The notes under the pieces were generated by a model, which was not told the DNA's origin, made no database searches, and saw only the letters and a list, made by a program, of their open reading frames with translations. Position numbers and translations under genes: made by a program. From contig NZ_AOGY02000065.1 in the NCBI RefSeq assembly GCF_000332455.1, positions 62,001 through 126,000 of the forward strand: a DNA stretch of 64,000 nucleotides, read 5' to 3'. The stretch comes from Leptospira vanthielii serovar Holland str. Waz Holland = ATCC 700522 (GTDB lineage: Bacteria > Spirochaetota > Leptospiria > Leptospirales > Leptospiraceae). This document shows positions 31,134 to 40,778 of the stretch, in pieces. How positions within the stretch are numbered: the stretch's first letter is position 1; the number at the start of each line of letters is the position of its first letter.

Positions 31134-32433
31134 GGTTTGTTTCCTTGTCGTTTTGGATTGGTAAAAATAATTCGGCTATGATGCAGTCGGCTTTCACTTC
31201 TGTTGTGTGATCAATTGCATTCCGGATAAAAAACATCCCGTTGTGCCTGTGAAGTATGAAGTCAACCATTGTTAAACCAAGTCCTAAGCTAAACTTTTCT
31301 TTTGAGTAAAAACTTTCTACGGGTGGATGAATGCGATAAAACGGTTCTACTAACTTTTTTTCAAACTGAGCTAATTGTTTTGCATATTCATCGTCAATAA
31401 TGTTGTTTTTTGCAGACAAACAAAAATATCCATCTACAAAAGTTACAAATACATCAAAGTGAGATTTCCTTTTTGAATATTTTAGGCCATTGGTAAAAAT
31501 TTCGTGAATCGCTACCTTTATCGACTCAAGATCAAGGTCAAGATAGACTGACTGTTTGATTACAGGTAAGTTTACCTTTAATTCTCGTTCAGCAATCTCA
31601 TCTCTAAAAGTTTCAATGAGTGATGGTAAAAGACCTAGTAGTTCTTCGCTATTAGTTCGCACTAAATTTGTATTATTTTGGATAATGCCTACAGCAAGGT
31701 CTAAACCACCCATCATGGCAATGTTATGTTCATGGTTTTCAAAGAGCAGATCCCAAAACTCTTTATTGATGGAATAATCCTTTCCCTGATCCACTTTTAT
31801 CTGTTGGATAGAGTCAATAATCGTTGACATAGCTCCAAGTCCTGATCCTTGCATTAAAGTGGTCTTTAGATTTAAAATTGAATGAAGTTCGGAATTGATT
31901 TCGTTTGTTTTGCGATGTGATTCTTTGTAATTAAGCCATTCCAATTGACTTTTTAGTTCCTTTGATTCCTCATCCATGAGAAGAGATTCCATTCTCTTTA
32001 AGTAGACGTATTCTAATGCTTTTTCTATACGGTCGGCCGCAATTTCTATATGAAGAGGTTTCAAAAGATAATCATATACACCCATTTTCATGACTTCGAT
32101 GATTTCTTCTGTTTGATCGATAGCAGTTTGTACTATAAAGACAGCGGAAGGTTCTAGTTTTTTTCGCTCTTGAATGAATGATCTGCCATCAAGGACGGGC
32201 ATCATCAAATCCACCAAATACAGGCTATATGGTCGTTTCGTTGCCATCTCAAGCGCAACTTTTCCGTCCTCAGCAATCTCTGTTTCCATACCAATCCGTT
32301 TACATATTGCTTCTAAAAGGACTTGGTTTTCCTTTTTATCCTCAATGATTAGGATGGGTTCCTTGGGACGCCTAAGGTGTTCCTTTTTTGGAGCCTTCAA
32401 TGACTGATTTTGGTTTACATTCGATTCCACCAT
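31126..32433 (-). CDS. Receiver domain fused to histidine-kinase-type ATPase domain
   Basis: A 435-residue signalling protein. A basic N-terminal tail precedes a receiver (about 26-135; IEDKKEN, phospho-acceptor D75 in YLVDLMMPVLDG, K125 in LLKPLHIE). A helical region follows (about 140-290) without a standard HisKA H-box, although ELHSILNL could hold a phosphorylatable histidine. The C-terminal HATPase domain has an N-box (HEIFTNGLKYS) and G-box (SLGLGLTMVDF). It may act as a phosphorylation-controlled kinase for the nearby STAS protein or CheY; that is inference from the operon. Lies 48 nt after the histidine kinase gene. Confidence 0.88.
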   Translation of the reverse strand: MVESNVNQNQSLKAPKKEHLRRPKEPILIIEDKKENQVLLEAICKRIGMETEIAEDGKVALEMATKRPYSLYLVDLMMPVLDGRSFIQERKKLEPSAVFIVQTAIDQTEEIIEVMKMGVYDYLLKPLHIEIAADRIEKALEYVYLKRMESLLMDEESKELKSQLEWLNYKESHRKTNEINSELHSILNLKTTLMQGSGLGAMSTIIDSIQQIKVDQGKDYSINKEFWDLLFENHEHNIAMMGGLDLAVGIIQNNTNLVRTNSEELLGLLPSLIETFRDEIAERELKVNLPVIKQSVYLDLDLESIKVAIHEIFTNGLKYSKRKSHFDVFVTFVDGYFCLSAKNNIIDDEYAKQLAQFEKKLVEPFYRIHPPVESFYSKEKFSLGLGLTMVDFILHRHNGMFFIRNAIDHTTEVKADCIIAELFLPIQNDKETNHE

Positions 32434-32481
32434 ATAGATTATCGGAAATCCTACGGTAGAATCCTTATTGGTTCAATTCCT

Positions 32482-34104
32482 TTATTTTATTATTTCAGGT
32501 AACTTGAGTTTAAAATTAGAGCCTTGTCCTAGTTGGGAACTGAGTTCAAGCATACCTCCGAGACGGATGGCAAGTCCTTGGGAAATGGACAATCCAAGAC
32601 CCGTACCTTCCACGTTTCCATCGTCGTTTAACCGGGTGAAGGTATGAAAAATACGGTTTTGATCTTCTTTGGAGATTCCTGGACCAAAATCACGTACAGA
32701 AATCTCAAGGAAATCGCCGACCCACTCACAATCAAATTCAATGTAGGGGTGGTTTGCGTACTTTATCGCATTTGAAAGTGTATTTAATAGGATTTGTTGA
32801 ATTTTTCCCGCATCCGAAGTGATTGGTTTTGAATACACTGGTGGACGGAACCGAATGTCCATTCCTTTCGCTTTCGCTTGTGGTTGAATTAAATCTAATG
32901 TTTGGCGATATATATCTTCTGGTTTAAACGTTGTTATTTGGATTTTAATCTGTCCTGACTCGATTTTCATTAAATTTAGAATTTCGTTGATCATGTTCAG
33001 AAGTCGCATTCCTCCTGTATAAATATAATTTAAGTATTCTTTTCCTGTTGCATCGGAGTCAGGCAATTCGATAAGTTTCGAAAAACCAATGATTGAGTTT
33101 AAGGGAGTTCTTAGTTCATGGCTCATATGTGTCAAAAATTCAGTTTTGACTTGGTAGGCACGTTCCAGTTCTTCTTTCGTTTTTGTGAGATCTAATGTCC
33201 TTTCCAAAATCAATGACTCTAGTGCGGATTTATAGCGATTCAATTCCGAAAGATCAGAATCTCTTTGAACAAAAAGACCCATCCACCGACTCACAGTCTG
33301 ATAGATCAAAAGATTTTCATGTTGGATGGGGGAGTTTGGTTTGTATTTAAGGAAACCCATCACTCCCAAAAATTTATTTTCAAAACGGACGGGAATGAGA
33401 AGGAGAGTTTCTGCTTTCGTTTGATCAAAAAACCACTTTTCTCTAGGCATTGCTTTGCCTTGTGTTAAATGAATTGTTTTTCCATTTTTTAATTTATGAA
33501 TCCAGCGGCCAAGACCTATGTCATACCAGTTTTCATTTTGGCATTCTTGTGGTATGAGAGGGTATTTGGTAGTTTTTCTTTCGTTGACCCAAATTTTAAA
33601 TCGATCTTCTGCTTCGTTCTTTTCATATTTGAGAAAGAAAATAGAATCCATTTCTGTAAAGTATAGGAGTTGGTAGAGAGCTTGTGGTAGACCTTCTCGT
33701 ATTGAGTGTTGTTGGATGAGGATTTGGATGGATGAGGCAACACCTAGTTCGAATCGTAACCTCCAAGCAATTTCCTCTTCTTGTCGTTGTTTTGTGGTAA
33801 TGTCTTTGATACAAAATTTTGTATAGTCCTTGTTTTTTTCCCCTTCCGGAAATTGAAACTTTCCAAACGAGGTTTCAAGAATGGTACCATTTGTTTTATA
33901 GATTAGTTCGGTTGAAAAATCATAGTGATCGATCTTTTGCGAAAGAAAACTATCTAAGTCAAACCCAGCTTCTAAAGAGGTAAAAATCTGATTTTTAACT
34001 ATGATTTCAAATTTTTTCGACGACTTATCAATAGATAGAATGCAGGTCCCTGAATCATCTCCTTCTAAAGAAGCCTTTAGTAATGAACAAGGATCAAAAA
34101 CCAT
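32482..34104 (-). CDS. Cytoplasmic sensor histidine kinase (PAS-like, GAF, HisKA, HATPase)
   Basis: A 540-residue kinase without membrane helices. The N-terminus (about 1-110) is PAS-like and ends in DITTKQRQEEE; a GAF domain covers about 120-295 (LLLIPVRFENKFLGVMGFL). A coiled coil leads to HisKA with phospho-acceptor H329 (THMSHELRTPLNSIIGFS), then the ATPase with N-box NTLSNAIKYA, DFGPGIS and GTGLGLSISQG. It starts 1 nt after the ispH stop and heads the signalling part of the che operon. The cognate receiver could be the following gene. Confidence 0.94.
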   Translation of the reverse strand: MVFDPCSLLKASLEGDDSGTCILSIDKSSKKFEIIVKNQIFTSLEAGFDLDSFLSQKIDHYDFSTELIYKTNGTILETSFGKFQFPEGEKNKDYTKFCIKDITTKQRQEEEIAWRLRFELGVASSIQILIQQHSIREGLPQALYQLLYFTEMDSIFFLKYEKNEAEDRFKIWVNERKTTKYPLIPQECQNENWYDIGLGRWIHKLKNGKTIHLTQGKAMPREKWFFDQTKAETLLLIPVRFENKFLGVMGFLKYKPNSPIQHENLLIYQTVSRWMGLFVQRDSDLSELNRYKSALESLILERTLDLTKTKEELERAYQVKTEFLTHMSHELRTPLNSIIGFSKLIELPDSDATGKEYLNYIYTGGMRLLNMINEILNLMKIESGQIKIQITTFKPEDIYRQTLDLIQPQAKAKGMDIRFRPPVYSKPITSDAGKIQQILLNTLSNAIKYANHPYIEFDCEWVGDFLEISVRDFGPGISKEDQNRIFHTFTRLNDDGNVEGTGLGLSISQGLAIRLGGMLELSSQLGQGSNFKLKLPEIIK

Positions 34105-34105
34105 A

Positions 34106-35053
34106 CTAATATTGTTTCAATAGTTCTTTCGGAAGTTTGAAACTCATTGTATCTTCTCGGCTTTCCGGAAATAAGGAAACTTTTGCATCGGGAAAGTGTT
34201 TTAAAATCTCTCCCACTATTTCATCCACAAGGACTTGAGGACTGGAAGCACCTGCGGTGATTCCCAGTATTTTGATTTTAGAATTTTTTATATGGTCGGG
34301 GTTGACATCTTCTTTGCGAGAGATTTGGAAACTATCAGGTCTCGTTTTTTTGGCCAATTGACAAAGTCTTACGGAGTTAGATGAGTTTTCTGCACCAATA
34401 ACTAACATGGCATCTACTGATTCCAACATAGATTGGACTGCTTCCTGTCTTTCTGTTGTCGCATAACAAATATCATCTTTTTGAGGATGTTCTACATGAG
34501 GAAAAACTTCTTCAATTTTTTTCACAATGCTCTTGGTATCTGCCACTGATAGTGTGGTTTGCATGAGATAGGTGAGGGGTTTGTCTTTTGTGATTTTACT
34601 TTTTAGATTTTCTACATCTTCTGGTGATTCCACTAAAAACATATCGGCTTCTCCCATGGTGCCGATGGCTTCGTCATGGCCTCTGTGAGCGATATAGATG
34701 ATTTGGTGTGAGTCTTTGATGTTTCTTGCTTTTTTATGAACTCTTGTGACTAGGGGGCAGGTGGCATCGCCAATTTTCATTTTCCTTTGGGTGGCTTCTT
34801 TTACCACTTCTGGAGAAACTCCGTGGGCGGAGAAAACGACGGTGGCTCCATCTGGAACTTCTTTCAGTTCGTTGATGAACTGGATTCCTTTTTTTTTCAT
34901 TTCTTCCACAACTCTCTGGTTATGGACAATTTCTTTACGAACGTAGAGGGGGGTGTTTGGGTTTTCCTGGAAGGCTGTCTCCACATAGGAGATGGCATAC
35001 TTCACTCCAGCACAAAATCCACGGGGGTTCGCTAAATATATGGTCTCTAACAC
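34106..35053 (-). CDS. ispH: 4-hydroxy-3-methylbut-2-enyl diphosphate reductase
   Basis: Last enzyme of the MEP isoprenoid pathway; makes IPP and DMAPP using a [4Fe-4S] cluster. The 315-residue protein has the three conserved cysteine sites: C14 in NPRGFCAGV, one in GDATCPLVTRVH and one in DDICYATTERQ. First gene of the long leftward run that continues into the che genes with only 1 nt between; whether they truly share a transcript is not shown. Upstream is a 237-nt gap diverging from flaB. Confidence 0.96.
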   Translation of the reverse strand: MLETIYLANPRGFCAGVKYAISYVETAFQENPNTPLYVRKEIVHNQRVVEEMKKKGIQFINELKEVPDGATVVFSAHGVSPEVVKEATQRKMKIGDATCPLVTRVHKKARNIKDSHQIIYIAHRGHDEAIGTMGEADMFLVESPEDVENLKSKITKDKPLTYLMQTTLSVADTKSIVKKIEEVFPHVEHPQKDDICYATTERQEAVQSMLESVDAMLVIGAENSSNSVRLCQLAKKTRPDSFQISRKEDVNPDHIKNSKIKILGITAGASSPQVLVDEIVGEILKHFPDAKVSLFPESREDTMSFKLPKELLKQY

Positions 35054-35135
35054 TTAAAAAAGCCTGCCTTTTTCTGAAATCCACTTCCATAGATTTACTA
35101 GGACATATTTTAGAAAAGGGGAAGTTCTATTTTTA

Positions 35136-35164
35136 TTCAAATTTTATTTCTTTTTCCCTATTAT
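35136..35164 (+). promoter_or_regulatory. Candidate flaB promoter
   Basis: TTCAAA at 35136-35141 and TATTAT at 35159-35164 are separated by 17 nt, a passable sigma-70 promoter, placing the start site near 35171 with a leader of about 120 nt. I looked for a sigma-28 type box (TAAA then CCGAT) and found only an isolated CCGAT at 35182 without its partner. The rest of the 237-nt gap shows nothing else clear. Confidence 0.35.
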
Positions 35165-35197
35165 CCTCCCTACCGGAATGACCGATCCTTATCTTGA

Positions 35198-36139
<942 letters not shown>

Positions 36140-36147
36140 TAGGATAA

Positions 36148-36211
36148 GAGAGACCAAAGGTTGGGCAGGGTGGTTGGGGCCCGTCTTTGGTTTCTCGATT
36201 TTCTTTTTTTT
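36148..36211 (+). terminator. Strong intrinsic terminator of flaB
   Basis: GAGAGACCAAAG (36148-36159) pairs with CTTTGGTTTCTC (36185-36196), a 12-bp stem with one G-U pair, and the 25-nt loop can itself fold through GGGC/GCCC. A T-rich tract runs from 36199 to 36211. It sits 9 nt after the flaB stop. Confidence 0.85.
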
Positions 36212-36240
36212 CCTTCATATCATAATAAATCCAAAAATAC

Positions 36241-37473
36241 ATGAAATTAGATATCGATTCCGCCTACAAAGTACTCCGATCGATTGTATTCAAAACTCCT
36301 CTTCAATTCCATTCGAAATTATCCGCAAGTTTCAGTGCCCAAATATTTATCAAACGTGAAGACTTACAAGTAGTTCGTTCCTATAAAATTCGAGGTGCTT
36401 ACAATTTAATTCAGAGTTTGAATCCAGAAGAAAGGAATCGGGGTGTGGTTTGTGCAAGTGCTGGAAACCATGCACAAGGTGTTGCCTTCTCGTGTAAACT
36501 TTTGCACATCCATGGTGTGATTTATATGCCAGAGGTCACTCCCAAACAAAAAATCAATCAAGTGAAGATGTTTGGTGGAGATTGGATTGAAATTGTCCTT
36601 GTGGGAGATACCTTTGATGAATGCCAATTCGTTGCTCTTGAATATGCCGAAGCGAATAAAAAAGTATTCATTCCGCCTTTTGATCATATCAAAATTATGG
36701 AGGGGCAAGGGACTGTTGGCAAAGAAATTTTAGAGGAAGAGTCTAACATAGATTATATATTTGTTCCTGTTGGTGGTGGTGGGCTCGCTGCAGGACTCGG
36801 AAGTTATTTTAAAGAACACTCACCCAAAACAAAGATCATTGGAGTGGAACCAGAGGGTGCACCTTCCATGACAGAAGCTCTCAAACAAGGAAAACCAGTT
36901 ACTTTAGAGAAGATTCAAAAATTTGTGGATGGAGCTTCTGTAAAAAAAGTAGGAGATCTTACTTTTCCCATTTGTAAAGAGATTCTCACCGAAATGTTAC
37001 TCGTTCCTGAAGGGAAGGTTAGTTCCACATTACTAAAATTATATAATGAAGATGCAATCGTTGCTGAACCTGCAGGAGCTCTTAGTATTTCAGCCCTTGA
37101 CCAATATGCGGATCAAATTCGTGGTAAAAAGGTGGTATGTATCTTAAGCGGTGGAAATAACGACATTGATCGGATGCAAGAGATCAAAGAACGTTCTCTT
37201 TTGTATGAAGGATTAAAACATTATTTTATTGTAAGATTTGCACAGAGACCCGGAGCTCTCAAACAATTTGTCAATGAGATCTTGGGACCGAACGATGATA
37301 TTGTCAGATTTGAATTCATTCAGAAAAATAATAAAGAATCAGGGCCAGCCCTTATTGGTATTGAATTAAAAACTAAAGACGACTTCCAATCCTTATTGCA
37401 AAGGATGGATGCATTCCACCTTAACTATACCTTAGTCAATCAGGATGAAAATCTTTTCGAATATTTGGTTTAA
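36241..37473 (+). CDS. ilvA: Threonine ammonia-lyase (threonine dehydratase)
   Basis: PLP enzyme deaminating threonine to 2-oxobutanoate. The 410-residue protein has the PLP lysine K49 (VRSYKIRGAYN), the SAGNHAQGVA loop, the phosphate-binding glycine stretch VGGGGLAAGL, and a C-terminal ACT-like region from about 325 (YFIVRFAQRPGALKQFVNEIL). One regulatory domain places it in the short IlvA or catabolic-like subgroup. Many leptospires make 2-oxobutanoate for isoleucine through citramalate synthase, so this enzyme may be catabolic; that is background knowledge, not shown here. Separated from flaB by its terminator. Confidence 0.93.
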   Translation: MKLDIDSAYKVLRSIVFKTPLQFHSKLSASFSAQIFIKREDLQVVRSYKIRGAYNLIQSLNPEERNRGVVCASAGNHAQGVAFSCKLLHIHGVIYMPEVTPKQKINQVKMFGGDWIEIVLVGDTFDECQFVALEYAEANKKVFIPPFDHIKIMEGQGTVGKEILEEESNIDYIFVPVGGGGLAAGLGSYFKEHSPKTKIIGVEPEGAPSMTEALKQGKPVTLEKIQKFVDGASVKKVGDLTFPICKEILTEMLLVPEGKVSSTLLKLYNEDAIVAEPAGALSISALDQYADQIRGKKVVCILSGGNNDIDRMQEIKERSLLYEGLKHYFIVRFAQRPGALKQFVNEILGPNDDIVRFEFIQKNNKESGPALIGIELKTKDDFQSLLQRMDAFHLNYTLVNQDENLFEYLV

Positions 37474-37943
37474 TGAAAAACGCAGATTCGAATTTTATTG
37501 TTAGGTGGGTTTTCTTGCCGGGAGAAATCGGTAAACTTATGATTTATTTTAGTATCTAAACTTCGTAAGTAGATTTATTTTTTAGTAAATTTGTGGGAAT
37601 TCCCTAAAGAATTTTGAGAATCGTTCGATATCTAAAGTGATTGAATGATCGTCGTACAGCTAAAAAGCCCGGAGTGATTGCCGGGCTTTTTTATTAATAT
37701 GAACTTTTTGAAATAAAAATCCTATCTCTGCGAAATCAGTTTTTCTTTTTGTCGGATGTATGGTAAACAGGCGTTATTGGGTGGCGGGTGGATAACCCCA
37801 CCCAGTTCGATCAGGGCGGGGAAATTCTACCGTTGTCTCCCAAAACCACCAACTCCCTAAATCCACCACAGATTCCTTTTTCCAAACTAAAAAACTATTA
37901 TTGAACTCAAACGAAACGTCCCAAACATTGCCTTCGGTGGAGA
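37474..37943. other. 470-nt gene-free interval between ilvA and the DUF1566 protein
   Basis: No convincing gene on either strand. The left third is A/T-rich. A strong terminator hairpin occupies 37662-37692. From about 37765 to 37865 the base composition becomes markedly richer in G and C, with GGGTGG-ATAACC-CCACCC able to form a 6-bp hairpin near 37790 and a following GGGCGGGG tract; this block looks like an intergenic repeat or a small structured RNA but I cannot name it. Confidence 0.6.
37662..37692 (+). terminator. Intrinsic terminator in the ilvA 3' region
   Basis: AAAAAGCCCGG (37662-37672) and CCGGGCTTTTTT (37681-37692) form an 11-bp stem with an 8-nt loop, G/C-rich at the top and A/T at the base. 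It is symmetrical enough to act on both strands. It lies 188 nt past the ilvA stop, so either ilvA has a long 3' leader-out or a short untranslated transcript ends here. Confidence 0.85.
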
Positions 37944-38930
37944 ATGATTTTGTTAATTAAATTTCGATTCTTTACAAAACCCGTATTTTTTCTGTTAGGG
38001 ATTCTCCTATTTATTGTTTGTTGTAATCCAGATTGGAAACACAATTCTGGAGATCCATTCACAGAGGTATATTGGGAAAATCGATTATTAGATAATGACA
38101 TCGTAACTTACCCTCGATCATTTCTAGTAGAAGGATTTGTGACTGGCTTAAACCAATCTCCACTAAGAATCCTATCTCCCACTGATGGAAGTTCCATCAC
38201 CGTGAAAGACAACGGATCGTTTTCCCTATTTGTGTTTGCCTCTCCCAAATATCTGCAATTGGAATTTCCGACACAACCATCGAATGTCCATTGTATCGTA
38301 TGGGATCGAGGTGATTGGGACGGGTTCAAATTAATCAATGTACATATTTCCTGTCCTTTTGCAAAAACCATCGTTTCTGGAAAAACACTTCTTTGGGATC
38401 GTTGCACTTACGGTTCTACCTGGAATCCTTTCGGTACGAGTGTTGGGATCGGGAAGGGAGATTGTTCCATCGGTAGTGCCGAACCATTAAGGTTTTGTAC
38501 GGCGGCAGAAGGATATAATTCTGCAACGAATCCCAATGCTTGTAATGGAGGGATCAATACACAACTTGTGAGTGCTGGTGCAGTGTATCAATCCTGTGCC
38601 AGTCGCAGTTCTGCCAAGGTTTACCAAAGAGATCAGTGGAGGCTTCCCTTATATACGGAAATGTTTTCTGTAATTCGTTGTAGTGATACCAACAATGGAG
38701 AAATCACGGGCGAGGATGGGTGTACAACAGTAGGGGATGCTACAACTTATCCAGGAGCCAAGGCCGACCCCATTCTTTTTCCCAATGCACAAGCAACATT
38801 TTATTGGAGTTCGCAGACTTACGCGGGAACAGGCGATCGGCAAACTTATATGATCAATTTTGACCTGGGTAGTGAGTCTTATTTAGATAAAGATTTGTTA
38901 GGGTTTGTTCGCTGTGTTTCCGATTTATAA
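37944..38930 (+). CDS. Exported (probable lipoprotein) DUF1566/Lcl C-terminal domain protein
   Basis: A 328-residue envelope protein. The N-terminal hydrophobic segment (VFFLLGILLFIVCC) ends in two cysteines, suggesting lipidation, though the residues before them are not a textbook lipobox. The middle (about 60-130) is a small beta domain. The last 180 residues show the DUF1566 pattern: LLWDRCTYGSTW, DQWRLPLYTEM, FYWSSQTY and a final FVRCVSDL. Ligand and role are unknown. The ATG at 37944 has GGAG only 1 nt upstream; a TTG at 37950 would have better spacing. Confidence 0.8.
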   Translation: MILLIKFRFFTKPVFFLLGILLFIVCCNPDWKHNSGDPFTEVYWENRLLDNDIVTYPRSFLVEGFVTGLNQSPLRILSPTDGSSITVKDNGSFSLFVFASPKYLQLEFPTQPSNVHCIVWDRGDWDGFKLINVHISCPFAKTIVSGKTLLWDRCTYGSTWNPFGTSVGIGKGDCSIGSAEPLRFCTAAEGYNSATNPNACNGGINTQLVSAGAVYQSCASRSSAKVYQRDQWRLPLYTEMFSVIRCSDTNNGEITGEDGCTTVGDATTYPGAKADPILFPNAQATFYWSSQTYAGTGDRQTYMINFDLGSESYLDKDLLGFVRCVSDL

Positions 38931-39019
38931 TTGTTAAATTAGATTGCTTTGGATAAAGGAAAAGTGAAGTCTATTCAATTCAGAAAATTAGATGAGTAAA
39001 GAAACATATGGGCTTTGAT

Positions 39020-39637
39020 TTATGCCCGGATCACAAACAGCGCCAATGTAGCAAATAAGTTGGGAAACAATTTAATTTGTCTGGTTCGATTAAAGTATGC
39101 TCTGTGCAAAACTTTGATTCGTTCGAAGTCACAAAAATCTTCAAAGTCCTGACCTGACAAGTAGTGTAAGTTCGGTGTGTCATACCAATGGAAGGGCATA
39201 AGTTCTGTCACAGGAGTTTTTCCGCTGAGAAGGATAGACGAACGAATTTGCCAATGAGAAAAATTCGGAAAAACAATGATCACTTGTTTTCCAATACGTA
39301 AACATTCTTTGATGATATCACCCGGGTTTAATGTCTGTTGTATGGTTTGGTTGAGGATGACAAAATCAAAACTATGATCCAAGTGGTGTTTTAGTCCGTC
39401 ATCAATATCACCATGATGCACATACAAACTTTTTTTCACACATTGGATGATACATTTATCGTCTTTTTCTATACCTTGAACACGAACTCCCTTGTTTTTT
39501 AGGATTAACATCAGTTCGCCGTAACCACAACCAAGATCCAAAACCCTTTCTCCTGGTTTGATTAAATTAGCAATATAAGAAATATCGGGCCGGTTTTTTA
39601 GGTCTAATCCGAGGGCTTCATTGGTATGGATATTCAA
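39020..39637 (-). CDS. metW: Methionine biosynthesis protein MetW (methyltransferase fold)
   Basis: A 205-residue class I methyltransferase-like protein of the MetW family, a partner of MetX in homoserine acylation in several bacteria. Motif I reads [12 protein letters not shown] (about residues 33-44); the family segment [17 protein letters not shown] is present, as is [14 protein letters not shown]. It overlaps metX by 4 nt (39634-39637), so the two are translationally coupled, which supports a joint role. Confidence 0.93.
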   Translation of the reverse strand: MNIHTNEALGLDLKNRPDISYIANLIKPGERVLDLGCGYGELMLILKNKGVRVQGIEKDDKCIIQCVKKSLYVHHGDIDDGLKHHLDHSFDFVILNQTIQQTLNPGDIIKECLRIGKQVIIVFPNFSHWQIRSSILLSGKTPVTELMPFHWYDTPNLHYLSGQDFEDFCDFERIKVLHRAYFNRTRQIKLFPNLFATLALFVIRA

Positions 39638-40770
39638 AGGAAAACTCCTTCATCCGTAGAACTTAAAAAATCTCTGAGTATGGAGTCTTGTTGTTCACTT
39701 GGTAATAAAAAACTATCGTGACCGGCGGGATTGTTGAGTTCTACAAAACTAACAGGAACTGCATTGACTTCCAATGATTTTACAATTTCTTCCGATTGGT
39801 AAGGAGGATACAACCAGTCCGAAGTGTATGCAACCACCAAAAAACGGCACCTAACCTTGGATAGAACTTTGGTCAGTTCTTTTCCTGTTCCCAAACTAAA
39901 ATGATCCAGTGCTTTGGTTACATAAATATAAGAATTGGCATCGAACCTATCCACAAACGATTCCCCTTGATAGATCAGGTAACTTCCTACAGCAAAGTCT
40001 GTAGATTGGATATTGCCCTTGGGCGGTTTACGACCAAATTTTTCACGCATCATCTCATCACTTAAGTAAGTGATGTGTCCCATCATCCGAGCAAGCGCCA
40101 GTCCCTTCGAGGGTCTATTTTCTTGCGTGTACAAACCTTGATTCCAATTGGGATCGGAAAGTATTGCTTGTCTTCCTACTTCATTAAAAGCAATTTGTTG
40201 AGCCGAGTGTTCAGAAGAGGAGGCCATGACGATACAATTTTTCAACCGATCAGGATAAGCGACTGACCATTGTAAGGCTTGCATTCCGCCCATCGAACCA
40301 CCAGCCACAGCAAATAATTTATGGATTCCAAAAAAACTGATTAATTTTTCTTGAGCACCCACCATATCTCCAATAGAAACAAAGGGAAATGTAGATTGAA
40401 AGGGTTTGCCGTTTTTTCCGTTGGTTGTGAGTGGGCCACTCGATCCCTTACAACCACCAATGACATTCGAAGAAATGATAAAGTAACGATTGGTATCAAA
40501 TGCCTTGCCAGGTCCGATATAATAGTCCCACCAACCGGGGCGTTTGTCACCCTCATGGAAACCGGCGGCATGTGCATCTCCCGAAAGGGCGTGACAAACG
40601 AGGATCGCATTGTCTTTTTTTTCGTTGAGCGTGCCGTAGGTTTCATAGGCAATTTCGAGAGGAGTGATGGTCTCACCCCCCTCTAAGGTAAAAGATTCAA
40701 ATCTGACCACTTGCGTCTGTACGACACCTACGGATCCGTGGGAAAACTCGTTCTGTTCGGAGGTAGGCAT
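39634..40770 (-). CDS. metX: Homoserine O-acyltransferase (acetyltransferase)
   Basis: Acylates homoserine from an acyl-CoA, the first committed step to methionine. The 378-residue alpha/beta hydrolase has the nucleophile elbow [10 protein letters not shown], the family sequence [11 protein letters not shown], and the Asp and His of the triad in YTSDWLYPP and [10 protein letters not shown]. It lies 8 nt downstream of metY and is coupled to metW. Members may use acetyl- or succinyl-CoA; I did not resolve which. Confidence 0.96.
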   Translation of the reverse strand: MPTSEQNEFSHGSVGVVQTQVVRFESFTLEGGETITPLEIAYETYGTLNEKKDNAILVCHALSGDAHAAGFHEGDKRPGWWDYYIGPGKAFDTNRYFIISSNVIGGCKGSSGPLTTNGKNGKPFQSTFPFVSIGDMVGAQEKLISFFGIHKLFAVAGGSMGGMQALQWSVAYPDRLKNCIVMASSSEHSAQQIAFNEVGRQAILSDPNWNQGLYTQENRPSKGLALARMMGHITYLSDEMMREKFGRKPPKGNIQSTDFAVGSYLIYQGESFVDRFDANSYIYVTKALDHFSLGTGKELTKVLSKVRCRFLVVAYTSDWLYPPYQSEEIVKSLEVNAVPVSFVELNNPAGHDSFLLPSEQQDSILRDFLSSTDEGVFL

Positions 40771-40778
40771 AGTCTTAA

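Noticed and set aside
35181..35188. Sigma-28-type promoter box before flaB (CCGAT at 35182)
   Set aside because: The matching upstream TAAA element at the expected spacing is missing.
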